Shown here piece by piece: positions 26,564 through 34,682 of a stretch of 64,000 bases of DNA. Made by a program: the position numbers and the translations under genes. Each line of letters starts with the position of its first letter. Position 1 is the first letter of the stretch. The notes under the pieces were generated by a model that was not told the DNA's origin, did not search any database, and saw only the letters and a program-made list of their open reading frames with translations. The stretch spans positions 62,001 to 126,000 of the forward strand of contig NZ_RSAA01000026.1 in NCBI RefSeq assembly GCF_003931915.1, in the 5' to 3' direction. The stretch comes from Saccharopolyspora rhizosphaerae. Lineage in GTDB: Bacteria > Actinomycetota > Actinomycetes > Mycobacteriales > Pseudonocardiaceae.

Positions 26564-28840
26564 CTACTGGATGTCCCGCCGGAGCGCGCGCGTGATGCCC
26601 GCCGCCGCGGTCGTCGCGAGCACCCATCCCGCGGCGATGAGCGCGACGGTGATCCACTGCGAGGGGCCCGCCGTCCGCCACATCACGTCGTGGCCGAGGT
26701 TGATGATCGGCACCAGCTGGTCGACGGTGTAGAGCAGCGGGCTCCAGTGCGGGTGGTCCTCCTCGTTGATCGGCGTCAGCGGCCCGTTCACCGAGAACCA
26801 CGTGGTGCCCGCAGCCGTGAGCAGCACCAGCCAGATCAGCGCGCGCAGCGGGCGGTAGCCGTAGCTGACCGTGATCTGCTGCAGGAAGCTCCACAACCGC
26901 ACCGGCGGCCGGAACACCGGGCGGGTCGAGGTGGCGATCGCCTTGTAACGTCGGCGCTGCTTCTCGATGAGCACCGTGACGGCGTGCTCCTCGTTGCCGT
27001 TGCCGCTGAAGACCTTCACCAGCTGGTCGTAAGGGCCCGGCTGGTAGCGGTCACCGGAGTTGGCGCGCAGCCAGGCCAACCGCTCCTGGACCTTGTCGAC
27101 GTCGGAGGGCTCGATGCTGTCGACGAAGTTGTCGTAGCTGAAGTCGTCGATGTCGACGCCCCCGCTGGCCTGCCACAACCGCGCGTTGTCGGCCAGCAGC
27201 TCGCACTGGGCCTGCCGCAGCAGGATCCGCCCGCGCGGCGCGTCGTCGACGCTGAGCGTGAGCTCCTGGGTGACCATGCCGAACCCGTTGATGGCGTTGC
27301 GGCTCAACCCGTCTCCGAGTCGGGCGCCCCAGAAGTTGGCCTGCCTGCCGATCTCCGCCCGCCGCAGCTGCACCTCGCCCTCGGTGACGAACGGCCGGAT
27401 CCCCGAGGCGCACACCAGGTCTTGCGCGATCCGCGCGCCCCGCAGGTCGATCGAGGGCTTGTAAGCGAGCTTGTGCCGGTGCCAGGCGGGTTTGGTGAGC
27501 TCGGTGGCCCGCATGTCGAGGTTCGCACCGATGGAGGCGCCCTGGAGCTGCACCGACCCGGTGATGTCGGCTTCCCGGCAGTCGAAGTTGCTGCCCACCG
27601 TCAACCGGCTCGCCAGCAGCACGTCGGTGCGCGCGCCGGTCAGCCGAGCGCGGTTGAGCTGGAAGCTGCCGTGCACGCGCACGTCGGTCATCCGCCACTC
27701 GCCCCACACGTCGACCGAGCCGGCGGCGAGGTTGCCGCGGATCTCGGTGCCGTCGATGTGGAGGGCGCGCAGCGAGCGGTCCACCGCGGCCCGCTCCGAC
27801 TGCGCCCAGGTCAGGTCGATCTGCGCGCCGGAGAGGCGCAGGTCGCCCTCGACGCACGCGCTGACCATGCGGATCGTGCCGCCGCTGCGGAAGTTCTCGT
27901 CCAGCTCGACGTCGCCGTGCACGTGGCTGCGGTCGGCGATGAGCGTGCTGGTCGGGTCGTCGTAGGGCGATTCGCCGCGCCGCGGCGGGGTCATGCCGGG
28001 CTCCAGCACCGCGTCGCGCATCCGCAGGTCGCCGGCGATGCTCGCGCTCGGGATGAACACCAACCCGGCCACGGTGAAGGACTTGCCGGTGCTCGGGTCG
28101 ACGTCGCAGCGCAACGAGCCGCCGAGCTGTATCCCGTTGGCGTTGAGCGCCAACCGGCCCCGGTTGCGCAGCGAGGCCCCGAGGAGCGTGAGGTTGCCGC
28201 CGATCTTGGCGCCCGGCACGCGGATCTCACCGGCGACGCTGATGCCCATGGCCAGCATCGCCCCGGCCACGGTCAGCCGGTCGGCGTAGATCGCGCGCCG
28301 GCCCGGGTTGTGCAGCTCGCTGCCGTTGAGCAGCAGCGAGCCGCCGAGCTCGGCGTCGGCGAGGTCGATGACCCCGTCCCGGGTGGTGCAGTGCAGCAGG
28401 TGGGTGTCGCTGGTGGTCCGCAGGTTGCGGGCGTTCATGCCGGGCAGCAGGCAGTTGCGCAGCACGAGACCGGCCATCGAGGCCTGCCGGACGTCGGGCG
28501 CTTCGAGGAAGCGGCAGCGGACGAACTCCAGCAGGTAGGGCAGTTCGGCGGCCCGCAGGTTGAGGCAACCGCTGATCACCGCGTCCTGGATCAGGATCAC
28601 CGGCTGCTGCCGGGAACGCCGGGCGAAGGGCCGCCAGCCCGTCTCGTCGGGCGACTCGATCAGCCGCCGGGAGAGGAACTCGCCGCGGATCTCCTGGTCG
28701 TACTCGTGCTCGTCGGCGTGCACGTCGAGCGGCTGGTCCGCGGACGTGTCGGGTCTGCCGTTGCGCAGCAGCTCGTCGACTCGCCGCTCAGCAGCCGTCA
28801 GCGGACCGTTGCCGTTCTCCTTGACCTTGCCGCTAGGCAC
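26564..28840 (-). CDS. large beta-helix-like membrane protein of unknown function
   Basis: 758 residues. About 70-560 form a regular array of imperfect roughly 20-25-residue units of the type G-x-L-x-L-x-x-A-x-(I/L) (e.g. GNLTLLGASLRNRG, GSLRCDVDPS, GDLRMRDAVLE, GSVQLQGASIGANLDMRAT), which predicts a right-handed beta-helix of polymer-forming or pentapeptide-like kind. Residues about 600-640 are basic and helical, then come one or two membrane helices at about 660-685 and 730-750. The repeats should face the cytoplasm. Similar proteins have been called membrane-associated oxidoreductase, but I see no cofactor or redox motif. It stands alone. Confidence 0.75.
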   Translation of the reverse strand: MPSGKVKENGNGPLTAAERRVDELLRNGRPDTSADQPLDVHADEHEYDQEIRGEFLSRRLIESPDETGWRPFARRSRQQPVILIQDAVISGCLNLRAAELPYLLEFVRCRFLEAPDVRQASMAGLVLRNCLLPGMNARNLRTTSDTHLLHCTTRDGVIDLADAELGGSLLLNGSELHNPGRRAIYADRLTVAGAMLAMGISVAGEIRVPGAKIGGNLTLLGASLRNRGRLALNANGIQLGGSLRCDVDPSTGKSFTVAGLVFIPSASIAGDLRMRDAVLEPGMTPPRRGESPYDDPTSTLIADRSHVHGDVELDENFRSGGTIRMVSACVEGDLRLSGAQIDLTWAQSERAAVDRSLRALHIDGTEIRGNLAAGSVDVWGEWRMTDVRVHGSFQLNRARLTGARTDVLLASRLTVGSNFDCREADITGSVQLQGASIGANLDMRATELTKPAWHRHKLAYKPSIDLRGARIAQDLVCASGIRPFVTEGEVQLRRAEIGRQANFWGARLGDGLSRNAINGFGMVTQELTLSVDDAPRGRILLRQAQCELLADNARLWQASGGVDIDDFSYDNFVDSIEPSDVDKVQERLAWLRANSGDRYQPGPYDQLVKVFSGNGNEEHAVTVLIEKQRRRYKAIATSTRPVFRPPVRLWSFLQQITVSYGYRPLRALIWLVLLTAAGTTWFSVNGPLTPINEEDHPHWSPLLYTVDQLVPIINLGHDVMWRTAGPSQWITVALIAAGWVLATTAAAGITRALRRDIQ

Positions 28841-28956
28841 CGTCGCCCCCGAAACCCCGCGAAACGTTGTCGATCATCCACCCATTAGGACGTCTCACCA
28901 CCGCGCGAGGTTTCGTCCCGGTCCAGAAAACACCGGGATGGCGTAGCTCACCTGCC

Positions 28957-28970
28957 GTTCCACGTGAAAC
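28957..28970. promoter_or_regulatory. parS-like site
   Basis: GTTCCACGTGAAAC differs by one base from the chromosomal parS core GTTTCACGTGAAAC that ParB binds. It is intergenic and palindromic except for that base. Confidence 0.5.
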
Positions 28971-29006
28971 GGCCCCGGCGTGTCGCAGAACAACACTCCG
29001 GGGCCG
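28970..29006 (-). terminator. terminator of the amino-acid ABC operon
   Basis: CGGCCCCGG (28970-28978) pairs with 28998-29006, extended inside by GTGT/ACAC after one mismatch. It lies 75 nt past the stop of the ATPase gene. Confidence 0.65.
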
Positions 29007-29079
29007 CTGCACCGGCCTTCAGGGCGGCGGAGCCGCTCAGGTGCCGCTACGGCACGCCGAGCCAGCGCAGCCGAGGGAC

Positions 29080-29832
29080 CTAGTCCGTGTGGATCGGGTC
29101 CAGGACCCGGGCGAGGAAGGTCCTGGTCCGCTCCTCCCCGGGGTTCCCGATGACCTCCGACGGCGGTCCCTGCTCGACGATCCCGCCGCCGTCCATGAAC
29201 AGGACCCGGTCGGCGACCTCGCGGGCGAACTGCATCTCGTGGGTCACCACGAGCATCGTCATGCCCTCGTCGGCGAGCTGCCGCATCACGCCGAGCACGT
29301 CGCCGACCAGCTCGGGGTCCAGCGCCGAGGTCGGCTCGTCGAAGAGCATCACGTGCGGGTTCATCGACAGCGCACGCGCGATCGCGACCCGCTGCTGCTG
29401 ACCGCCGGAGAGCTGCGCCGGCATCGCTCCGGCCTTCTCGGACAGGCCGACCTTGGCCAGGTTCTCCTGGGCGACCCGATCCGCCTCCTCCTTCGAGCGG
29501 CCCAGCACCTTGCGCTGCGCCACCGTCAGGTTCTCCAGCACCGACAGGTGGGAGAAGAGGTTGAACTGCTGGAACACCATGCCGACGTGGCGGCGGGCCG
29601 CGTCGAGGTCGGTCTCGGGGTCGGTCAGCTCGGTGCCGTCCACCCAAACCGTGCCCGCCGTCGGTTCTTCCAGCAGGTTCACGCAGCGCAGCAGCGTCGA
29701 CTTGCCCGAACCCGAGGGGCCGATGACGCACACGACCTCACCGCGCTCGACCTGGACGTCGATGTCGCGCAGCACTTCCAGCGAGCCGAAGGACTTGCTC
29801 AGCCCGGAGAGTTCGATCATCACGTCGCTCAC
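29080..29832 (-). CDS. polar amino-acid ABC transporter ATP-binding protein
   Basis: A 250-residue GlnQ/GluA-type ATPase. Seen: Walker [11 protein letters not shown]-loop [17 protein letters not shown], signature [15 protein letters not shown], Walker [15 protein letters not shown], and switch His in VVTHEMQFA. The GTG at 29832 overlaps the TGA of the permease gene; an ATG at 29820 is a shorter alternative. It completes a binding protein-permease-ATPase operon for glutamate-like substrates. Confidence 0.94.
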   Translation of the reverse strand: MSDVMIELSGLSKSFGSLEVLRDIDVQVERGEVVCVIGPSGSGKSTLLRCVNLLEEPTAGTVWVDGTELTDPETDLDAARRHVGMVFQQFNLFSHLSVLENLTVAQRKVLGRSKEEADRVAQENLAKVGLSEKAGAMPAQLSGGQQQRVAIARALSMNPHVMLFDEPTSALDPELVGDVLGVMRQLADEGMTMLVVTHEMQFAREVADRVLFMDGGGIVEQGPPSEVIGNPGEERTRTFLARVLDPIHTD

Positions 29833-30659
29833 TTGGTGTCCCCCTTGGTCCGGACGCCGCCGAACTTGCGCTCCAGCAGGTCTGACACGCGCGACAGCGG
29901 AATCGTGATGATCAGGTAGCAGAGGCCGGCGATGAGGATCGGCGTCAGCGACTGGTACTGGTTCAGCGCGCCGCGACCGAACTTCGCCAGCTCGTACTGG
30001 TCCACCGACAGACCCAGCAGGTAGATCAGCGAGGAGTCCTTGGTGAGCAGGATGAGCTCGTTGGTCAGCGGCGGCAGGATGATCCGGAACGCCTGCGGCA
30101 GCACGACGGTCACCATCGTGCGGCTCGGCGACATGCCCAGCGACCGCGCTGCCTCGACCTGCCCCCGAGGCACGGCCTGGATGCCCGCGCGGATGGTCTC
30201 GGCCATGTAGGCGGCACCGACCAGCCCGAGGCTGAGCATCACGGTCGAGAGGTTGTTGAACTTGAGCCCGAAGGCGATCGGCACGCCGTAGCCGAACGCG
30301 ATGAACACCAGCAGCGCCGGGAGTCCGCGGAACAGCTCGATGTAGCCGGTGGCGATCCACCGGTACGGGGCGACCGGCGACATCTTCATGAGCGCGAGCA
30401 CGATCGCGAGGCCGAGGCCGAACGCGAAGCCCACCGCGGTGTAGACGAGGGTGTTGAGCAGCGCGGTGGTGATCACGTCGGGGAACTGGGCCTGGGCGAC
30501 CTCGACGTTGAAGAACGCCCGGCCGATCGAACCCCAGTCCGCGACGAACGCCACCACCACGACGGCCACGACCAGCACCGCGTACTGGATGCCGAGGTTG
30601 AGCCGTGCCCGCTGTCGTCGGCCCAGTCCTGCCTTGGGCCGCTCGATCTCGGTTGTCAT
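29829..30659 (-). CDS. polar amino-acid ABC transporter permease
   Basis: A 276-residue permease of the His/Glu/Gln family. Seen: [26 protein letters not shown], and the EAA loop [25 protein letters not shown], followed by the typical [10 protein letters not shown] segment. Only one permease gene is present, so a homodimer is expected, unlike the two-permease GluCD arrangement. It is 112 bases downstream of the binding protein. Confidence 0.93.
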   Translation of the reverse strand: MTTEIERPKAGLGRRQRARLNLGIQYAVLVVAVVVVAFVADWGSIGRAFFNVEVAQAQFPDVITTALLNTLVYTAVGFAFGLGLAIVLALMKMSPVAPYRWIATGYIELFRGLPALLVFIAFGYGVPIAFGLKFNNLSTVMLSLGLVGAAYMAETIRAGIQAVPRGQVEAARSLGMSPSRTMVTVVLPQAFRIILPPLTNELILLTKDSSLIYLLGLSVDQYELAKFGRGALNQYQSLTPILIAGLCYLIITIPLSRVSDLLERKFGGVRTKGDTK

Positions 30660-30720
30660 CGACTTCTCTCCATGTGTTCGGCGGGGCGTCCGCGACGGTG
30701 TTCGCGGCCCCGCAGCACCG

Positions 30721-30753
30721 CTCGGGGCCGGCGTGTTCGACGCCGACCCCGAG
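30721..30753 (-). terminator. partial terminator between binding protein and permease genes
   Basis: CTCGGGGCCGGCG (30721-30733) pairs with 30741-30753 with one mismatch and a 7-nt loop. A hairpin here would let the binding protein be made in excess, as is common in ABC operons. Confidence 0.5.
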
Positions 30754-30771
30754 CTGGCACGACTCAGCGGG

Positions 30772-31590
30772 TCATTCCGGCTTCTTGCCGAACCACTTCT
30801 CGTAGATGCGGTCGTACTCGCCGGACTGCTTGGCCTTGGCCAGGGACTCGTTGACCTTGGTCAGCAGCGCGGTGTTGCCCTTGCGGACACCGATGCCGTA
30901 CTTGTCACCGGTCACGAACTCCTTGGTGACCTCGGTGTCCGGGTTGTTCTTGGCGAAGTTGTAGAGCACGCCGTTGTCGTTGATCGCGGCGTCGACCTTG
31001 CCGATCTGCACCCCGTTCTCCTGCAGGGCCAGGTCGTCGAAGTCCACGACCTCGTAGCCGAACTCGGCCTTGTGGGCCTCGGCGTAGTCCTTGCCCGTGG
31101 TGCCGACCTGCACGCCCAGCTTCTTGCCGCGCAGCTGGGAGAGGTCGGTGATGCCCGAGCCCTTCTTCACCAGCAGCGCCTGCTCGGCGTCGAAGTACGG
31201 GTCGGAGAAGTCCAGGTTCTGCTGACGCGATTCGGTGATGGTCATCGCGGCGGCTGCGACGTCGCACTGCCCGCTGTTGAGCGACTCACCCGACTGGATC
31301 CCTTCGTCGAAGGGCGCGTCGACGATCTTCTGCTGCACGCCGAGGTCGCGCGCGACCAGGTCGACCAGGTCGACGTCGAAGCCGACGATCTTGCCGCCCT
31401 CTCCCGGGAACTGGAACGGCTCGTAGGGGAGGTGGGTGCAGGTGGTCAGCGAACCGGGAGCGATCAAGCTCAGCTCGCCACCGCCCTGCGCTCCGCCGCC
31501 CGTCGTGGATTCCACGCAACCTGTCACTGCCACAGCCAAGGTCAGCGCAGGCAGCATTGCCAGCGCACGGAGGGTTCTGCGACGCGCCAC
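30772..31590 (-). CDS. polar amino-acid-binding lipoprotein (glutamate type)
   Basis: A 272-residue solute-binding protein of family 3. Seen: signal peptide with lipobox VTGC at about residue 25, so it is membrane-anchored outside; PYEPFQFPGEGGKIVGFDVDL, the substrate-specificity start of the domain; DVAAAAMTITESR and DFSDPYFDAEQALLVKKGSG, the central signature; and a final YDRIYEKWFG. AGGAGTTACATC precedes the GTG. It is the first gene of the operon. Confidence 0.95.
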   Translation of the reverse strand: MARRRTLRALAMLPALTLAVAVTGCVESTTGGGAQGGGELSLIAPGSLTTCTHLPYEPFQFPGEGGKIVGFDVDLVDLVARDLGVQQKIVDAPFDEGIQSGESLNSGQCDVAAAAMTITESRQQNLDFSDPYFDAEQALLVKKGSGITDLSQLRGKKLGVQVGTTGKDYAEAHKAEFGYEVVDFDDLALQENGVQIGKVDAAINDNGVLYNFAKNNPDTEVTKEFVTGDKYGIGVRKGNTALLTKVNESLAKAKQSGEYDRIYEKWFGKKPE

Positions 31591-31954
31591 GATGTAACTC
31601 CTAGTAGGTGAGAACGCGGGTGCTCGAATGGTGCCACTCGATCGGAGGTAAACCCAATAGCTGGAGTTGCGAATCCATCAAGTTCGTCGAAATCCGACAT
31701 CCACCTCCCGGACACCTCTCGGCAAACCTGACGCCCGCGCGGCCTCCGAGCGGGAGATCTTCCGCCGTTCGACCTCCGTGCGCTGCGAACTCACCGCGGC
31801 GACCGCCCAGCCCTGTGTCCACCACCACGACGTCGCACGCCGGCCCGGACGGCACCCACCGTGGCCGGACGGCGACGAGTTGACGACATCCCGCCACACC
31901 GGCCCCCCGACCGCAATCGCGACCCGCCGTCACGGTGGCGAGGTGCGGACGTGA
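31591..31954. other. upstream region of the amino-acid ABC operon
   Basis: About 360 bases without a supported gene. It contains the candidate promoter at 31654-31681. The rest, toward the VanW terminator, shows nothing clear. Confidence 0.5.
31654..31681 (-). promoter_or_regulatory. candidate promoter of the amino-acid ABC operon
   Basis: On the minus strand: TTGATG (31681-31676), 16-nt spacer, TATTGG (31659-31654). It lies about 65 nt upstream of the GTG start of the binding protein. Confidence 0.35.
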
Positions 31955-31987
31955 GAAGGGCCCTCCCCCAGCGGGGAAGGGCCCTTC
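31955..31987 (-). terminator. terminator of the VanW gene
   Basis: GAAGGGCCCT (31955-31964) pairs with 31978-31987, with an extra CCCC/GGGG inside. It lies 13 nt past the stop codon. Confidence 0.85.
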
Positions 31988-31999
31988 GCGTCGCGCTGC

Positions 32000-34078
32000 T
32001 CAGCCGGGTGGCGGCGGAGGCGGGCAGTGGATGATCGGCTGCGGGTTGTACTTGACCTTCTTGTTCTCGGTGCGCACCTCGCCGGTCGTGAGGTCCCGGA
32101 TGGTCCGGGTGTCGACGACGGTGAAGCCCGGCGCGCCCTTGCTCGGGCTGCACGGACCGGTGGCCGGGCCCGGCTTCTCCATCGGCGGCGTCGGTTCGGT
32201 CCGCGGGCCGGTCGACGACTGCACGTCGAACTGCTTGGTGCCCCACAGCTTCACCGTGATCGACGACGGAGTCCACTCCGTGGTGAGCATGATGCCGCTC
32301 TTGGAGACGTTCTTGAACTTCACGTCGATGATGCTCTTGCCGTTCGGCGACTGGAACACCGTCGCTTCGCGACCGGCCGGGTAGCGGCTGATGTAGTAGC
32401 TGTGCGGCTTGTGCTCGACGTCCTTCATGCCGGCGAAGTACGAGGCGTTGTACAGCGTGGTCGCGAACTGCGAGATGCCGCCGCCGACGGCACGGCCGGG
32501 GTGACCGTCCTCGATGATCCCCGACTCGACGTAGCCCTGCGGGATGCCGCGCGGACCGGTGTAGCCGTTGAGGCTGAACGTCTCGCCCGGGCGCAGGATC
32601 GCGCCGTTGACCTGCTCGGCGACCCGGCGGATGTTCACCCCCGAGGCCGGTTCGAAGCCGCCGGTCTGGAACTCGCCGACGACCTCGCGGATTCCGAGCT
32701 GGTTGGCCTGCTCGGTGGTGAACTGCGCCGGTGCCGGCACGTACACCGCCTGCACCACGCGCTGCTGCGGCTTGCGCAGGGTCTCCAGCACGGGGGCCAG
32801 GCTCTTCTCCCAGTCGACGCCGACGCCGTCCTCCGACGGGTGCACGACCGGGGCGCCGCCCTCGAGCTTGATCTCGGCGTCCTTGCCGGGCTTCATCGTG
32901 TCCCGCAGCTGCGGTTCGATGGCTCCGACCAGCGTCTTCTCGTCCAGGGAGGCCTTCAGGCCGCCCTGGCCGTCGGGCGTGAAGCGCAGCGCCTTCGCGA
33001 TGACCTCCGGCTCCACCGTGGCGTTCTTGCCCTCGCCGCGGACGGTCACCGGGGAGGCCACGGCGGGCTCGGCGATCTCGTGCAGCGCCTTCTGCACGCC
33101 CTCGCGGGTGGTGCTCACCGGGAGCTGGGTGACCGGCAGCGGGATCGTCCGGCCCTCGGCCCAGTGGGCCTGGATCTCGCTGGCCGCGTGCTGGACGTCG
33201 AGGTTCTGGCCGGGCACCGGGTTCACCGGGACCGGCTTGGTGCCCTCGAAGCGGATGTCGCCGTCGGTGGGCTCCAGGCCCAGCTGCGGGCTGACCTCCT
33301 GCAGCGCGGCCAGCAGCTCTTCGCGGTCGCTCGTGCTGACGGGAGTGACCTCGTGCGTGCTGAACAGCGACCCGATCCGGGTGAAGGGGTTCAGCGGCTG
33401 GGTGTCGGCCTTGTCGACGGTCGCGGCCCAGTCCATCCGCAGGCCGACGTCGTCGGGCTTGATCGTGGCGCCGCGGTCGCCGACCTGCAGCCGGACCGGC
33501 TTGTCCATGCCCGGTTCGAGCTCGTCGCGGAGCTTGCTCTCGGCGGCGGCCGGGTCGAGGGTGCCGACGTCGACCCCGGCGACCACCGTGCCGCGCGGCA
33601 GGGATCCGCTGGTGAACAGCAGGTCACCGACGTAGAGGAGGACCAGGGCCGCAGCGGCGACACCGGCGTACAGCCCGCCCTTGAGCAGCTTCTGCCGCTT
33701 CTGATCGGCGGGGGAGGGCTCGCCGGGAGTGCTCCAGCCGAGCTGGGTGCCGGCGACGCCGTCCTGCTGCCCGCCCATCATCGAGGTCTGCCCGCCCGGC
33801 TGCTGAGACCGGCCGTGGTAGGCCGTGGGCTGGTCCGCGCCGACGGTGGGGATGGACTGGGTGGCGCCGATCGGGAAACCGCTGAAGTCGGTCGGCAGCG
33901 CGGCGATCTGCTGAGTGCGCTCGCTGTCCGATTCCGGAGCCGAACGGTCGTCCTGAGCTTCGGGGTCCTGGACTGGCCAGGCCTGCCTGGTCTCGGCGTC
34001 GGAGGTGTTCTGCTGGTCGGTGCGCAACCGTTCGGTCGACGGATCCGCACCGCTGCGGTTGTCGTGGTTTTCCGGCAC
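32000..34078 (-). CDS. VanW-family protein, membrane-anchored, cell-envelope
   Basis: 692 residues: an N-terminal cytoplasmic, acidic/Gln-rich region of about 125 residues; one membrane helix at about 130-152 (GLYAGVAAAALVLLYVGDLLF); two repeated peptidoglycan-binding-like domains (about 165-430); and a VanW domain at about 455-600 with RPGETFSLN, GGGISQFATTLYNA and SYYISRYPAGREATV. It ends in CPPPPPPG. VanW proteins are linked to glycopeptide-resistance clusters and envelope assembly, but their activity is not settled. AGGAGAAGGGG precedes the GTG. Monocistronic, with a strong terminator. Confidence 0.9.
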   Translation of the reverse strand: MPENHDNRSGADPSTERLRTDQQNTSDAETRQAWPVQDPEAQDDRSAPESDSERTQQIAALPTDFSGFPIGATQSIPTVGADQPTAYHGRSQQPGGQTSMMGGQQDGVAGTQLGWSTPGEPSPADQKRQKLLKGGLYAGVAAAALVLLYVGDLLFTSGSLPRGTVVAGVDVGTLDPAAAESKLRDELEPGMDKPVRLQVGDRGATIKPDDVGLRMDWAATVDKADTQPLNPFTRIGSLFSTHEVTPVSTSDREELLAALQEVSPQLGLEPTDGDIRFEGTKPVPVNPVPGQNLDVQHAASEIQAHWAEGRTIPLPVTQLPVSTTREGVQKALHEIAEPAVASPVTVRGEGKNATVEPEVIAKALRFTPDGQGGLKASLDEKTLVGAIEPQLRDTMKPGKDAEIKLEGGAPVVHPSEDGVGVDWEKSLAPVLETLRKPQQRVVQAVYVPAPAQFTTEQANQLGIREVVGEFQTGGFEPASGVNIRRVAEQVNGAILRPGETFSLNGYTGPRGIPQGYVESGIIEDGHPGRAVGGGISQFATTLYNASYFAGMKDVEHKPHSYYISRYPAGREATVFQSPNGKSIIDVKFKNVSKSGIMLTTEWTPSSITVKLWGTKQFDVQSSTGPRTEPTPPMEKPGPATGPCSPSKGAPGFTVVDTRTIRDLTTGEVRTENKKVKYNPQPIIHCPPPPPPG

Positions 34079-34155
34079 CGCTTCCCCTTCTCCTGTCGGT
34101 CGTGCGGTGGGGGCGTTGGAGGACGCTCTCGCCGGGGTCCGGCTCGGGGCTCCGA

Positions 34156-34476
34156 CTACAGGTACAGGCCCGTGCCCTGTTCGGTTTGTTCCGTGGCCAC
34201 GGCGTGCAGATCCCGCTCCCGCATCACCAGGTAGGCCTGCCCTTGCACCTCGACCTCGTACTGCTCGTCGGGGTTGAACAGGACCTGGTCGCCGACCTTG
34301 ACGGTCCGCACGTGACTGCCCACGCCGAAGACCTCGCCCCAGACCAACCGCTTGGCCACCTGCGCGGTCGCCGGAATCACGATGCCGCCGCTGCTGCGGC
34401 GTTCTCCGGACTCCTGGGCGATGCGCACCATGACCCGGTCGTGCAGCATCTGGATTTCGAGCTTGGCATCGGTCAC
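34156..34476 (-). CDS. GroES-family (Cpn10) co-chaperone, orphan copy
   Basis: 106 residues. Seen: LHDRVMVRIAQESGERRSSGGIVIP, the GroES N-terminal strand plus mobile-loop region, then WGEVFGVGSHVRTVKVGDQVLFNPD, the conserved dome strand. The C-terminus (about 30 residues) diverges from standard GroES. There is no groEL beside it. The GTG start has a TAAACT -10 box ending 6 nt upstream and no ribosome site, so the mRNA is probably leaderless. It may be a specialised co-chaperone rather than the main GroES. Confidence 0.85.
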   Translation of the reverse strand: MTDAKLEIQMLHDRVMVRIAQESGERRSSGGIVIPATAQVAKRLVWGEVFGVGSHVRTVKVGDQVLFNPDEQYEVEVQGQAYLVMRERDLHAVATEQTEQGTGLYL

Positions 34477-34482
34477 CCGAAA

Positions 34483-34488
34483 AGTTTA
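34483..34488 (-). promoter_or_regulatory. -10 box of the GroES-like gene
   Basis: TAAACT on the minus strand, 6 nt before the GTG start, consistent with leaderless transcription. Confidence 0.45.
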
Positions 34489-34682
34489 CTTGCCACCACC
34501 GGGTGACTCAGGGGCCAGGGGCCCATCAGAACCGGTCGTTGACCACCCGGTTCGCGATCTCCCAGGGCAGGACGCGCGCACGGGACCGGCCCCGGTGGGG
34601 ACCGGCCCCGTCCTCGCCCTCGTGACCTGGGGTTGTGCGAGTCCGATACCGGATCGGTCTCGATTTCGCCGCGCGGTGCGGA

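Noticed and set aside
31667..31954. Short frames upstream of the amino-acid importer
   Set aside because: Low-complexity translations in a region that needs to hold the promoter; no starts with ribosome sites.
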